Program-made: the position numbers and the translations under genes
Notes under the pieces: model-generated
Told to the model about the DNA's origin: nothing
The model's database searches: none
What the model saw: the letters and a program-made list of their open reading frames with translations, nothing else
Shown: positions 24,295 to 33,600 of the stretch, piece after piece
Layout of the letters: each line of letters opens with the position of its first letter
How positions within the stretch are numbered: position 1 is the first letter of the stretch
Source: Amycolatopsis bartoniae
GTDB lineage: Bacteria; Actinomycetota; Actinomycetes; Mycobacteriales; Pseudonocardiaceae
Assembly: GCF_014191255.1 (NCBI RefSeq)
Contig: NZ_JACHWH010000003.1
Span: 501,501-565,500, forward strand
Length of the DNA: 64,000 bases
Direction: 5' to 3'

Positions 24295-25479
24295 TCAGTT
24301 CGCTGCGACGGCAGTCGCGGAAGTGCCGCCGGAGGCCGGCTGGCGGGACCGCACGGACCCGGCGGCCAGTACCGCGAGCCCCGCGACACCGAGCCCCGCG
24401 CCGACCCAGAGTGGTGACACGTAACCGAAGCCGGCGCCGAGCGCCAGGCCGCCGAGCCACGCGCCGATCGCGTTGCCGATGTTGAACGCCGCGATGTTGG
24501 CGCCGGAGGCCATCGTCGGCGCGTCCTGCGCGTGCTTCATCGTCCGCAGCTGCAGGCCGGGCGCGGTGGCCAGGCCGACGGTGCCCATCAGCAGGAGCGA
24601 CACGATCGTCATGATCTTGTTGCCCGCGGTCAGGGCGAACACGGCCAGCACCACCGAGAGCAGCGCGAGCAGCGTCGCCAGCGCGGGGTTCAGTGCCCGG
24701 TCGGCGGCCTTGCCACCGACGAAGTTGCCGACGAAGGTGCCCGCACCGAACAGGATCAGCAGCCACGGCACGGTGCTGGTGGCGAAGTGGCTGACCTCGG
24801 TCAGGGTGAAGGCGATGTAGGTGTACGCGCCGACCACACTGCCGAAGGCGAGCACGCTGACCGCGGCGGAGATCCACACCTGCGGCCGCCGGAACGCGCC
24901 CAGCTCGCCACGCAGGCTGGTGCCCGCGGGCGCCGGGGCCGACGGCACCAGCAGCGCGATACCGGCCAGCGCGACCAGGCCGATGATCGTGATGGCCCAG
25001 AACGTCGAGCGCCAGCCCAGCTGCTGGCCGAGGAACGTGCCGAGCGGGACGCCCAGGACGTTGGCCACGGTGAGCCCGCCGAACATCAGCGAGATCGCGC
25101 CCGCCCGCCGGTTCTCGGCGACCATGTCGGCGGCGACGACCGCGCCGACGCTGAAGAACGCGCCGTGGCACAGCGCGGCGACGATCCGGCCCAGCAGCAG
25201 CACCGAGTACGTCGGCGCGATGGCCGAGATCAGGTTGCCCGCGATGAACAGGACCATCAGCGAGAGCAGGACCTTCTTGCGGTCGAAGCGGGTGATCGCG
25301 ACCGTCAGCGCGAGCGCGCCCAGCGCCACGCTGAGCGCGTACCCGGAAACGAGGTAGCCGGCCACCGGCTCGGAGACGTGGAAGTCCCCGGCGATCTCCG
25401 GAAGCAGGCCCACTATCCCGAACTCCGTGAGTCCGATGCCGAAGCCCCCCAGTGCGAGGGCGAGAAGGCCGATAGGCAT
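24295..25479 (-). CDS. MFS drug/solute exporter, DHA1 type
   Basis: 394 aa from ATG 25479 (MPIGLLALALGGFGIGLTEFGIVGLLPEIA), which has a GGAGGG ribosome-binding site 7 nt upstream; a longer frame lacks one. Twelve membrane helices are visible. The first helix with TEFGIVGLLPEIAGDF, and loop 2-3 with GALALTVAITRFDRKKVL, match the AraJ/chloramphenicol-resistance-like DHA1 group. It is divergent from a MarR gene and ends at a strong terminator, so it is probably a single-gene transcript repressed by MarR and induced by its substrate, which is unknown. Confidence 0.9.
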   Translation of the reverse strand: MPIGLLALALGGFGIGLTEFGIVGLLPEIAGDFHVSEPVAGYLVSGYALSVALGALALTVAITRFDRKKVLLSLMVLFIAGNLISAIAPTYSVLLLGRIVAALCHGAFFSVGAVVAADMVAENRRAGAISLMFGGLTVANVLGVPLGTFLGQQLGWRSTFWAITIIGLVALAGIALLVPSAPAPAGTSLRGELGAFRRPQVWISAAVSVLAFGSVVGAYTYIAFTLTEVSHFATSTVPWLLILFGAGTFVGNFVGGKAADRALNPALATLLALLSVVLAVFALTAGNKIMTIVSLLLMGTVGLATAPGLQLRTMKHAQDAPTMASGANIAAFNIGNAIGAWLGGLALGAGFGYVSPLWVGAGLGVAGLAVLAAGSVRSRQPASGGTSATAVAAN

Positions 25480-25526
25480 GGTCAAACCCTCCGTCGCAGT
25501 GTTGGTGTCCACCTTCGTACGGCGTC

Positions 25527-25539
25527 TGCAATGGTTGCA
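25527..25539. promoter_or_regulatory. MarR-type palindrome TGCAATGGTTGCA
   Basis: A perfect 5-bp inverted repeat with a 3-bp centre lies 48 bp upstream of the MFS start in the divergent MFS/MarR region. It overlaps the first of several related elements (TTGCACACGCGGGCTA at 25535, TGCAAGCGGGGTAAC at 25555, TTGCGCACGCGGGTAAC at 25584). Placement suggests binding by the adjacent MarR protein. Confidence 0.5.
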
Positions 25540-25650
25540 CACGCGGGCTACCTCTGCAAGCGGGGTAACGTAGGTCACATTTGTTGCGCACGCGGGTAAC
25601 AGGCGGGGTAAGCCGGACGATGACCGTTAACCTGGGGGAGAACGGAAGGG

Positions 25651-26130
25651 GTGAACTTCGTGGTACTGCCCGACGATGCGGTCGAAGCCCGCGCGCACGG
25701 CTGGCGGACCCTGGCGGCCCTGCACGCGCTGATCGAGGACAGGCTCGAACGCGCCCTGCAGCGCGAGCACCAGCTCTCCGTCAGCGAGTACACCGTGATG
25801 GAGGTGCTGTCCCGGCAGGACGGGTTCCACCTGCGGATGAACCAGCTCTCCAGTGCCGTCGTGCTGAGCCAGTCCGCGACCACCCGCCTGGTCACCCGCC
25901 TGGAGGACCGGAGCCTGCTGCAGCGCTGCCTGTGCCCCGACGACCGGCGCGGGATCTACACCGAGGTGACGGAGGCGGGTCGCGCGCTGCTCGACGCCGC
26001 CAAGCCCACCCACGACGCGATTCTGTCCACGGCCCTCGCCGAAGCGGAGGAGCGCCCCGAACTGGCGCCGCTGGTGAGCGCGCTGAAGACGCTGGAGAAG
26101 CCCGCGGCCGCGCACGCGGGAGTGTTGTAG
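25651..26130 (+). CDS. MarR family transcriptional regulator
   Basis: 159 aa from GTG 25651 (a GTG at 25660 is also possible). The winged helix is typical: LSVSEYTVMEVLSRQDGFHLRMNQLSSAVVLSQSATTRLVTRLEDRSLLQRCLCPDDRRGIYTEVTEAGRALL, including the D-x-R-G wing. Cys residues at the DNA-proximal end of helix 5 (LLQRCLC) could allow thiol-based sensing, but this is only a possibility. It is divergent from the MFS exporter and probably controls it. Confidence 0.92.
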   Translation: MNFVVLPDDAVEARAHGWRTLAALHALIEDRLERALQREHQLSVSEYTVMEVLSRQDGFHLRMNQLSSAVVLSQSATTRLVTRLEDRSLLQRCLCPDDRRGIYTEVTEAGRALLDAAKPTHDAILSTALAEAEERPELAPLVSALKTLEKPAAAHAGVL

Positions 26131-26214
26131 CCCGGACGTCGGGGGAGTCCCGCGCGTCCGCGTTGATCTCGGTAGGGGTGTTGCGGCCTCGCCTTCTCGA
26201 CATGCCCACCGCTG

Positions 26215-26229
26215 TCAATCAGTGATTGA
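26215..26229. promoter_or_regulatory. Perfect 15-bp TetR-type operator
   Basis: TCAATCAGTGATTGA is a perfect palindrome (7-bp arms, 1-bp centre) 31 bp upstream of the TetR gene at 26261. It resembles the TCAATCA-type operators of many actinomycete TetR proteins. Autoregulation of the TetR-OYE operon is inferred. Confidence 0.6.
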
Positions 26230-26260
26230 ATCAGTGCTGGAAGTGTGCTGCCATGGGTAG

Positions 26261-26833
26261 GTGACGAGGACGGACGCGGCGACGCGCGAACGGCTGCTGA
26301 CGGTGGCCGAGCGGCTGCTGCTGGAATCTGGCTACGACGGGGTTTCCGTCCGGGCCGTCAACAGCGCGGCGGGGATGAATCCGGCGGCGGTGCACTACCA
26401 CTTCGGGTCGAAGGACGGGCTGATCGCCGCGTTGCTGGAGGCACGGCTCGCGCCGGTCTGGCGGCAACGGCTGGACCAGGTCGCCGAGCGGCGGCGTACC
26501 GGCTGGGTGCCGGCGGTGCCGGAGCTGGTCGACCTGATCGTGACGCCGCTGGCCGAGCTGGCCGCGGACCCGGTGGGACAGTTGCGGCTGCGGCTGCTGG
26601 CCCGGTTCGTGCTGGACCGGCGGGAGCAGGCGTGGACGTCGCGGTGGTTCGGCCTCGGTCCGTGGATCGAGCTGCTGCGGGCGGCGCGGCCGGAGCTGTC
26701 GGGCGAGGCCGCGGCGCACCGGTGGCTGCTCGCCTTCACCCTGGTGCTGCAGTTCTTCGGCGACGGGATGCCGGCCGAGGTGCCGGTGGAGACCCTGCGG
26801 GGGTTCGTCACCGCGGGACTGGAGGGATCATGA
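26261..26833 (+). CDS. TetR family regulator of the OYE operon
   Basis: 190 aa from GTG 26261. The DNA-binding domain is RERLLTVAERLLLESGYDGVSVRAVNSAAGMNPAAVHYHFGSKDGLIAALLEARL. The C-terminal domain is all-helical with Trp/Arg-rich stretches typical of the TetR_C_7-like group. Its TGA overlaps the ATG of the following oxidoreductase (ATGA), so the two are translationally coupled and the regulator senses, most likely, a substrate or product of that enzyme. Confidence 0.9.
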   Translation: MTRTDAATRERLLTVAERLLLESGYDGVSVRAVNSAAGMNPAAVHYHFGSKDGLIAALLEARLAPVWRQRLDQVAERRRTGWVPAVPELVDLIVTPLAELAADPVGQLRLRLLARFVLDRREQAWTSRWFGLGPWIELLRAARPELSGEAAAHRWLLAFTLVLQFFGDGMPAEVPVETLRGFVTAGLEGS

Positions 26834-28008
26834 CCGACGTCTTCGCGCCCGCGACGCTCGGGCCGGTGCGGCTGCGCAACCGCATCATCAAGGCGGCGAC
26901 CTTCGAGGGTGCCACGCCGCACGCCCTGGTCACCGACCGCCTGATCGAGTTCCACCGGCGGGTGGCCCGCGGCGGTGCGGGGATGACGACGGTGGCGTAC
27001 TGCGCGGTGTCGCCGGAAGGGCGCACCGACCGGCACCAGATCTGGATGCGCGACGAGGCGGTGCCCGGGCTGCGCAGGCTCACCGACGCGGTGCACGCCG
27101 AGGGGGCGGCGGTGAGCGCGCAGATCGGGCACGCGGGCCCGGTCGCCAACGCGGCGTCGAACCGCGCGCCCGCGCTGGCGCCGGGGCGTTTCCCGAACCC
27201 ACTGGGGATGCGGATGACGCGAGCGGCCACAGTGGACGATCTGGACCGCCTCGTGCGGGCACACGCGACGGCCGCACGCCTGGCCGCCGAGTCCGGTTTC
27301 GACGCCGTGGAAGTCCACTTAGGACACAACTACCTGGTCAGTTCGTTCCTCAGTCCGAGGTTGAACCGCAGGCGGGACTCCTACGGCGGGTCGTTGGAGA
27401 ACCGCGCCCGGCTGGCGCTGCGGGTCGCGCGGGCGGTCCGCGAGGCGGTGGGGGACCGGATCGCCGTCACGGCGAAGCTCAACATGGACGACGGCGTGCC
27501 GGGCGGGTTCTGGCTGGACGAGAGCCTGCAGGTCGCGCGGTGGCTGGAGGCGGACGGCGCCCTGGACGCGCTGGAGCTGACCGCGGGCAGTTCGCTGCTG
27601 AACCCGATGTACCTCTTCACCGGAGACGCGCCGCTGCGGGAGTTCGCCGCCCAGTTCCCGCGGCCGCTGCGGTGGGGCATCCGGGCCGCCGGCGGTGCCT
27701 TCCTCCGCGAATACCCTTTCCAGGAGGCGTTTCTGCTCGACCGGGCCCGCCAGTTCCGCGCCGCGCTGAGCCTGCCGCTGATCCTGCTCGGCGGGATCAC
27801 GAGGCTGGAGACGATGCGGCAGGCCATGGCCGACGGCTTCGCGTTCGTCGCGATGGCCCGGGCGCTCCTGCGTGAACCCGACCTGCCACTGCGCCTGCGG
27901 TCGGGAGCACGGTCGTTGTGCGTGCACTGCAACAAGTGCATGCCGACCATCTACCGGGGGACGCACTGCGTGCTGGAGACGGAGTCCGCGGAACCGCTAG
28001 GGAAGTAA
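26830..28008 (+). CDS. Old yellow enzyme-like NADH:flavin oxidoreductase
   Basis: 392 aa from ATG 26830. TIM-barrel FMN enzyme of the OYE/2,4-dienoyl-CoA-reductase group: VRLRNRIIKAATFEG at the start, AQIGHAGP, FDAVEVHLGHNYLVSSFLSP with RRDSYGGSLENRARLALRV (the D-x-Y-G-G-S-x-E-N-R block), and an FMN-phosphate end ILLGGITRLE...FVAMARALLREPDL. A C-terminal CVHCNKC resembles the cysteine cluster of the longer iron-sulfur members, but the extra NAD/FAD domain is absent. It likely reduces an activated alkene or enone. Confidence 0.9.
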   Translation: MTDVFAPATLGPVRLRNRIIKAATFEGATPHALVTDRLIEFHRRVARGGAGMTTVAYCAVSPEGRTDRHQIWMRDEAVPGLRRLTDAVHAEGAAVSAQIGHAGPVANAASNRAPALAPGRFPNPLGMRMTRAATVDDLDRLVRAHATAARLAAESGFDAVEVHLGHNYLVSSFLSPRLNRRRDSYGGSLENRARLALRVARAVREAVGDRIAVTAKLNMDDGVPGGFWLDESLQVARWLEADGALDALELTAGSSLLNPMYLFTGDAPLREFAAQFPRPLRWGIRAAGGAFLREYPFQEAFLLDRARQFRAALSLPLILLGGITRLETMRQAMADGFAFVAMARALLREPDLPLRLRSGARSLCVHCNKCMPTIYRGTHCVLETESAEPLGK

Positions 28009-28586
28009 GCGGTTTCTCACCTGCCTGAGGTGGGCGGGCGTCGCTCCGCCCTTCAGCAGGTAGGCGGGCACGCCGCCGTGCCGGTCGTCCAGGTGGGCCA
28101 GCGTCCGGAGGATGGTGTCGCCACGGCAGCCGTCCGTGAGCGCGTAGTCCTCGGCGATCGCGGTGGGTGGCACGCCGGCGACGAAGACGCCGGTGATCCG
28201 GCGCTGCAGTGCACCGCGAGTGGGCCGGGCGGCGCGTCGCTGAGCTGGATGAAGACGCCGGTGATCCGGCGCTGGTTGTCGTCGAGCATGGACCGGTAGG
28301 CGTCCGGCATGGTGGTGCCCTGCTCCGCCAGCTCGGCGATCATGGGCGCGTTGCGGTAGGCGGGATCGCCGGCGAACGGACTGGGCTCCTGCGCGGTTTC
28401 CCGCGGCCACCGGAGGTCGAAGATGCGGCTCAGGCCCACGGCGCGGACCGCCGCTATTCCCTCGGTGGTCAACCGGCTGTGGCTGTCCGACCGGAAAAGC
28501 GCGCCGAAGCGGATACGGGAACCGCTGGACGAGGGCAGTCCTCCGACGTCGCGGCCGTTGGGGCAGCCGTGCCAGGTCAACGTCAT
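27997..28586 (-). pseudogene. Tyrosine-protein phosphatase (Y_phosphatase3) broken at the P-loop
   Basis: The gene starts at ATG 28586 (MTLTWHGCPNGRDVGGLPS), the standard opening of this family (N-GRDLGG motif). It stays in frame through FDLRWPRE and YRSMLDDNQRRITGVFIQ to LAVHCSAG near 28205. There the expected HCxAGKDRTG phosphate-binding loop is lost. A 24-bp sequence already used upstream to encode QRRITGVF is repeated, the Lys-Asp-Arg residues are missing and the frame shifts. The rest of the protein (TGVFVAGVPPTAIAEDYALTDGCRGDT...LRQVRNRLLP) continues in another frame to 27997. Net length 590 nt is not a multiple of three. The enzyme cannot be active as read. An assembly error is the main alternative. 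Its end overlaps the OYE gene by 12 nt. Confidence 0.8.
28183..28274. repeat. 24-bp direct repeat that breaks the phosphatase gene
   Basis: GAAGACGCCGGTGATCCGGC plus four more identical bases (GCTG) occurs at 28183-28206 and 28251-28274. The copy at 28183 lies exactly where the catalytic loop should be, and the copy at 28251 encodes QRRITGVF in the intact part. Confidence 0.9.
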
Positions 28587-28651
28587 CGAGCAACTCCAGG
28601 GTCTTCGCCTCTTGACTTCCCCGTCCTTCGTTGCCACTCTAGCCAGTTCCA

Positions 28652-28661
28652 GGTCTAGACC
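28652..28661. promoter_or_regulatory. DasR-like dre site upstream of the GH16 gene
   Basis: AGGTCTAGACCA (28651-28662) contains a perfect 10-bp palindrome, GGTCTAGACC, and matches 11 of 12 bases of the known dre core TGGTCTAGACCA bound by the GntR-family regulator DasR. It lies 38 bp before the secreted GH16-like gene. Confidence 0.6.
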
Positions 28662-28698
28662 AATGTGACACTCCGGCCCGAGAGGAGCGACACGCCTC

Positions 28699-29628
28699 AT
28701 GTCTCCCCGGAAACCCCTCGCCGTCGCCGCCGTGCTCGCCGCGGCCGCCGGTCTCGTGCTCACCCAGGGTCCCGCCCAGGCCAGTTCCCGGAGCGCCTCC
28801 TGCGGCGTGCTGTTCGACGACTTCCACTACACGGGCCCGGCCGACCCCGCGTTCGGCGCCGCCGGCTGGGCGACCCGCAACGACGTCGGCAGTCCCGGCG
28901 TGGCGGGTGCGCACTGGCTGACGAGCAACATCAGTTTTCCCACCGTGGCGGGGGAACCGGTCGCCCAGCTGAGCGCGACGACGGACGGCGGCGCGGCCGG
29001 GACGACGCAGGCCGAGCTGTACCAGAACCAGCAGCGCTTCTTCGAAGGCACCTACGCCAGCCGCGTGAAGTTCAGCGACGCGCCGGTCAGCGGCACGGAC
29101 GGTGACCACATCAACGAAACCTACTTCGCGATCTCCCCGCTGCGCTATGACCGCGACCCGCTCTACAGCGAGCTCGACTTCTCCGAGTACCTGCCCAACG
29201 GCGGCTGGGGCGGCTCGCAGGCGGACTACCAGACGTCCTGGTACACCTACTGGAACAGCCCGTCCTGGGACGGCCTGCGCACGTCGACCGCGCAGAACCG
29301 CAGCTTCGACGGCTGGCACGACATCGTCACCCAGGTCTCCGGCGGCCACGTGAAGTACTACCTCGACGGCGTCCTCACCGCCGACCACACCACCGACGCC
29401 CAGGGCGACCCGGTCTACCCGCGCACGTCGATGTCGATCGACTACAACCTGTGGTTCATCGACACCGCCGGCCACACGAACGGCACCAGCACCTACGCCG
29501 AACAGGTCGACTGGACCTACTACGCGGGCAACCAGGTCCTGACACCCGCCGCCGCGGTGGCGCAGGCAGCGACCTACCGCAACACCGGAACGGCCCACGT
29601 CGACACGGTCGGCACCTGCGGGGCGTAG
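28699..29628 (+). CDS. Secreted GH16-like glucanase/lectin-fold enzyme
   Basis: 309 aa from ATG 28699 with ribosome-binding site GAGAGGAG. A signal peptide (MSPRKPLAVAAVLAAAAGLVLTQGPAQA) is followed by a ConA-like beta-jellyroll. The family-16 catalytic motif E-x-D-x-x-E is visible as SELDFSEYLPNGGWGG (residues ~160); YQTSWYTYWNSP and FDGWHDIVTQVSGGHVKYYLDGVL fit the later strands. It probably cleaves a beta-glucan-type or related polysaccharide outside the cell. Two Cys residues (SASCGV, VGTCGA) near the mature ends may form a closing disulphide. A dre-like site upstream suggests control by aminosugar availability. Confidence 0.82.
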   Translation: MSPRKPLAVAAVLAAAAGLVLTQGPAQASSRSASCGVLFDDFHYTGPADPAFGAAGWATRNDVGSPGVAGAHWLTSNISFPTVAGEPVAQLSATTDGGAAGTTQAELYQNQQRFFEGTYASRVKFSDAPVSGTDGDHINETYFAISPLRYDRDPLYSELDFSEYLPNGGWGGSQADYQTSWYTYWNSPSWDGLRTSTAQNRSFDGWHDIVTQVSGGHVKYYLDGVLTADHTTDAQGDPVYPRTSMSIDYNLWFIDTAGHTNGTSTYAEQVDWTYYAGNQVLTPAAAVAQAATYRNTGTAHVDTVGTCGA

Positions 29629-29787
29629 CCCTCTGCTCGACTTCGCACTCGGCTCCCGCCCCCGGGGGGCGCCTGGCCTGGTGCAGCACCACTTCGGGAC
29701 CTCGCCCGCACGCTCGTGAACGGTGACGCGACGCCTGGTCCGGCGGGATTCGCGGGAAGGGTGAACGCGAGGCGTAGTGTCGTCCGT

Positions 29788-29814
29788 GTTTCACCCTGTC
29801 CATCAGCCGGGTAC
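29788..29814 (+). promoter_or_regulatory. Possible SigB-type promoter of the RsbW-like gene
   Basis: GTTT (29788-29791) and GGGTAC (29809-29814) with a 17-bp spacer resemble the SigB/SigF-group consensus. It sits 42 bp before the start of an anti-sigma-kinase-like gene, a class often under such promoters. The spacer is slightly long, so confidence is low. Confidence 0.35.
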
Positions 29815-29855
29815 CAGGAAGCGTCGTTCAACAGTGAGCGAGGGGGACCCACGCC

Positions 29856-30296
29856 ATGCCAGACGCAGTCGACCAGCCGTCGCCGGTGGACGAGCCGGCG
29901 CGAAGACCCGAAGCCACCCTCGTCCGTGAAGTCGCCGCCGTGCCCGTGCAGGCGACCATCCTCCGCCAGATCCTGGCCCGGTGGGCGCGGGAACGCGGGC
30001 TCGCCGCCGAGCTCGCCGAGGATCTCACCCTCGCGGCCTACGAAGCGATGGCGAACGTCGTCGCGCACGCCTACCCCGCCGGGGCGGACGGCACCATGAC
30101 CGTCGAAGCCCGGGTGGACGCCGCTGCCGTCACGGTGACCGTCAGCGACACCGGACACTGGCACGACGGCGACAGCCGTCCCGGCGGTGGCCGCGGTCTG
30201 CTCCTGATCCGCCTGCTCGCGCCCGAGGTGAGCGTCACCACCAACCCGGCCGGTACGACGGTCCGGATGTCCTGGCCCGCGCCGCCCGCCCGCTGA
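29856..30296 (+). CDS. RsbW-like anti-sigma / serine kinase (HATPase_c_2)
   Basis: 146 aa from ATG 29856. A GHKL ATPase domain fills the protein: LTLAAYEAMANVVAHAYP (N box with E and N), VTVSDTGHWHDGD (D-x-G) and GGGRGLLLIRLLAPEVSV (glycine lid). This is the layout of RsbW/SpoIIAB-like single-domain kinases that hold sigma factors and phosphorylate STAS antagonists. No sigma factor gene is adjacent. A STAS protein is encoded 6 kb downstream (36641), a possible partner but not a proven one. Confidence 0.88.
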   Translation: MPDAVDQPSPVDEPARRPEATLVREVAAVPVQATILRQILARWARERGLAAELAEDLTLAAYEAMANVVAHAYPAGADGTMTVEARVDAAAVTVTVSDTGHWHDGDSRPGGGRGLLLIRLLAPEVSVTTNPAGTTVRMSWPAPPAR

Positions 30297-30348
30297 AGAT
30301 CACGCGAAAACGGCCGGCGACCGCCGGAAATGCGCTAACTTCCTCCGG

Positions 30349-30675
30349 GTGAGCTCGGTGGTCGTCTTCCTGTTGGGTATGGCCGGGGCGCTGGCTCCGG
30401 AGATCGTCCGGCTGTACGGGATCCGGCACGATCCCAGCCGGTTCCGGTGGTCCTGGTTCTACCTGGTCGTGTCGCTGGCGTTCGCGGGGCTGGGCGGGCT
30501 GCTGGCGCTGGCCCTGCCGGCCACCACCTACTGGGGCGCGATCTACGTGGGGGTGTCGACGCCGGTGCTGGTGAACTCGCTGGTGCGCAAGGGACGGGAG
30601 ACCGGCCGGTCGGAGCTGCGCGGCGAGCGGCGGGTCCGGTACTCGCTCGTCGACTCCTACCTCCGCGGGTTCTAG
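30349..30675 (+). CDS. Small three-helix membrane protein beside the CHAT gene
   Basis: 108 aa from GTG 30349. Three hydrophobic segments are seen (VVVFLLGMAGALAPEIV; FYLVVSLAFAGLGGLLALAL; WGAIYVGVSTPVLVNSLV), followed by a basic cytosolic tail (RKGRETGRSELRGERRVRYSLVDSYLRGF). No family is recognised. The CHAT-TPR gene starts 3 nt after its stop, so they are co-transcribed and probably function together. It could be the membrane target, anchor or effector of that protease. Confidence 0.75.
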   Translation: MSSVVVFLLGMAGALAPEIVRLYGIRHDPSRFRWSWFYLVVSLAFAGLGGLLALALPATTYWGAIYVGVSTPVLVNSLVRKGRETGRSELRGERRVRYSLVDSYLRGF

Positions 30676-30678
30676 CCC

Positions 30679-33600
30679 GTGGAACTGGGGTCGCCGCAGG
30701 GGATTCGGCTGCGCTTCGCCGGCGGCCTGCTCGCCTCCCTCCTGCTGGACCTGCACCGCAAACCCGAGGCAGCCCTTCGCGAGCACCTGCCGGGGGCGGA
30801 GCCGCTGGCGCCGTCGAGCGTGCCGGTCACCCGGGTGCGCCAGGCGCTCGGCGCCGGCACCCGGGAGCTGGAGCTCACCGGCAACGGGGGCACCGTCACC
30901 CTGCGGCAGCGGTTCGACCTGCGTTCGCCACTCGACTGGCGGCTGACCGTTGGCGCGCCGGGTGAGGCGACCGAGCGGGGCGTGGTGTTCGCCCTGCCCG
31001 GTCAGGTCACCGTGACCGTCGAGTCGGCGGCGCCCTGGGTGGCCGACGGGGGAGAGGTGCGGGTGTCCTTGCCCCCCGGTGCCTCGGAACTCACCGTCGC
31101 CGTGGCGAGCGAGCCGGTGTTCGAGGTGGCGGACACGGTGGTCGTGTGCCGGCCGGACCAGCTGCGGGAGGCGGCGGTCGTGGTGTCCTGCCTGCCGGCG
31201 GACCGGTTCGTCCCGGTCGTCGCGGTCGAGCCGCCGCCGATGGCGCAAGCGGACTACGTCGAGCTCTACGCACGGTTCAAACGCGCCCAGGACGCCTCCC
31301 TGACCCGCATCGGCGGCGCGATCGGGATGGCCGAGGCGCTCGCGGGTGACGCGGAGGTGCGGCAGCGGGCGCTGGCCGAGATCCAGGAGGACTGGCGGCT
31401 GCGCAAGGCGCTGTCGCCGTACCGGTCGTGGCTCAAGCACAACGAGCTGGTGTCGGACCTGGTGTCCCGGCTGGGCGTCCGGCGAGCCGTTTTCCTGCAC
31501 GACTTCGCGCCGGAGGAGCTGCTCACCACGGACCCGGCGCTGATGGCGGAGGCGGACGAGGTGTGGGCCGCGGCCGGTCGCGATGCCGAGGACCCCGGCG
31601 AGCGCGGCATGTTCGCGCGAGTGCCGGAAACCGTGCGGCTGGCCGCGGATCTGCCGGAACTCACCACCGCCGCGTGGCGGCTGCTGCGCGACCCCGGCGG
31701 CGAGCCGGACCGGGTGCTCGACGTCGCGATCGACGACCCCGGTAGCTGGGTCGCCGCGTTGTTCGCCGCGCTGCACAGGGGCGCCGCGTTGCGGCCCGTC
31801 GACCACGCGGTGTCCCGGCCCGACCCGCTGTCCTTCGCCGACGACGGGGACGAGGCGGTGCTGGTGGAGAACACCGGCGACGCCGCCGCCCTGCTCGGCG
31901 CGCTCTACGCCCACCACCGCGGCGCCCGGCTCGTCGTGACGCCGCCGCCGGATCTCGAACCGGTCCAGCGCGCGGTCGCCGCGCAGCAGGAACGGGTGCT
32001 GGCCGCGGCCAGGGCGAGCGGCCCGGAAGCGCGGTCGGGCGGGTTCGCCGAAAAGCTGTGGCGACGCCTGTCCACCGGCGGACGGAACCCCTACGCCGAA
32101 ATCGAGGCCGCGGTGACCGCGCAGGTGCCCGCCACCGCCGTCGAGCAGGTGGGGGAGCGCAGGCTGACCGCGTTCACCAGCGGGCTGCCTTACTCGTTCG
32201 TGCGCACCACCGAGGCGGACTGGGCCACCAAGCCCATCGGGCACGTCGCGGCCGACCCGGCGCTGACGATCCTGAACGAGCTGTACAGCGCCGGGATCGA
32301 ACGCTCGCCCGGCACGTTCAGCCTGGTGTTCGACCCCGGCTTCTTCCGCGCGTCGGAGACCCCCGACGTGCTGCGTTCGGTCGGCACCCACTTCACCCAC
32401 CCCGTCCTGCTGTCCGGGCCCGACGCCTCGTTGCGGGCGCTGATGGACCTGACGAAGGACCTGCCGGTGGAGCTGGTCTTCTTCAACACACACGGGTCGG
32501 ACGAAGCCATCGTGCTGGGCGACACGGAGCTGTCGAGCTGGCTGATCCCGCAGTGGCTGAGCCTGACCCACCGGCCGATCGTGTTCAACAACTCCTGCCA
32601 GTCCTGGACCGGGGTCGGGCGGCAGTTCGTCCGCGCCGGTGCCCGCGGTTACCTCGGGACCTTGTGGAGCATCCCGTCGCGGCCGGCGGCGGACTTCGCC
32701 CGCGTCGTGGTCGACCGGCTCACCACCGAGGAGCGGCTCGCGTGCGAAGCGATCGTGCGCACCGGCCTGCCGTCCGGAATCGAGCGTTCCTACCTCTACG
32801 TCGGCACGGCGAACGGCAGGCTGGACCAGTGGCGGGACCGGAAAACCACGGCCGCCGAGGCGGCACTCGCCGAAAGCGCGATCCTCGCGGCCGCTGCCCG
32901 GAAGTCGGCGAGCCGCCTGCTGCACCGGGAGATCACCACCCTGCGCCGGCAGGCCGACGGCACCCCGCACGAGACCACCGAGTCCTATGTGGACGTTCTG
33001 CTGAGCGAGCTGTGGCTGTGCACCGCGCACGATCCGCCGCAGGAGGAAGACCGGGCGACGGCGGAACAGCTGGCCCGGCGCATCGACGCCACGCTGGCCC
33101 GGCTCGACCTGCCGCGGGCCGAACTCGACCGGCGGTGGGCCCGGCGTTTCGCGCTCACCGGCAGGCTGGCCCGGCGGTGGTCCGACTGGGACACGGCGCT
33201 GGCCGACTTCCGCCGCGGCGTCGGCTACGGCGAGGCGTGCGCGGACCGGGCCGACCTGCTGCTGAGCATGGCGGACCTCACGATGCGCCGGGGCGACCAC
33301 GAGGAAGCGTTGTCGCTGGCCCGCTCCGCGTACGAGGCGTTCACCGAGCAGCACGACCGTGCCGGGTTGCTCGGCGCGGCCGGGGTGCTGGGCCAGCTGA
33401 GCAAACGCCTGGGACGCCTCGAAGAAGCGATGCGGTACGCCGAGGAGGGCTACGAAACCGCCGTCGCGCTCAGGGAGACCGGGAGGCAGGGCGCGTTCAA
33501 GCTCGACCAGGCCGTCCTGCACCAGCTGGCCGGGAACTTCGACGCGGCCGTGGCCGCCGCCACCCGGGCATTGGAGCTGAGCCGCGTCACGCAGGACAGC

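Noticed and set aside
29657..29671. Short C/G hairpin after the GH16 gene as a terminator
   Set aside because: A run of C followed by a run of G is weak evidence in this composition, with no T-tract or extended stem.
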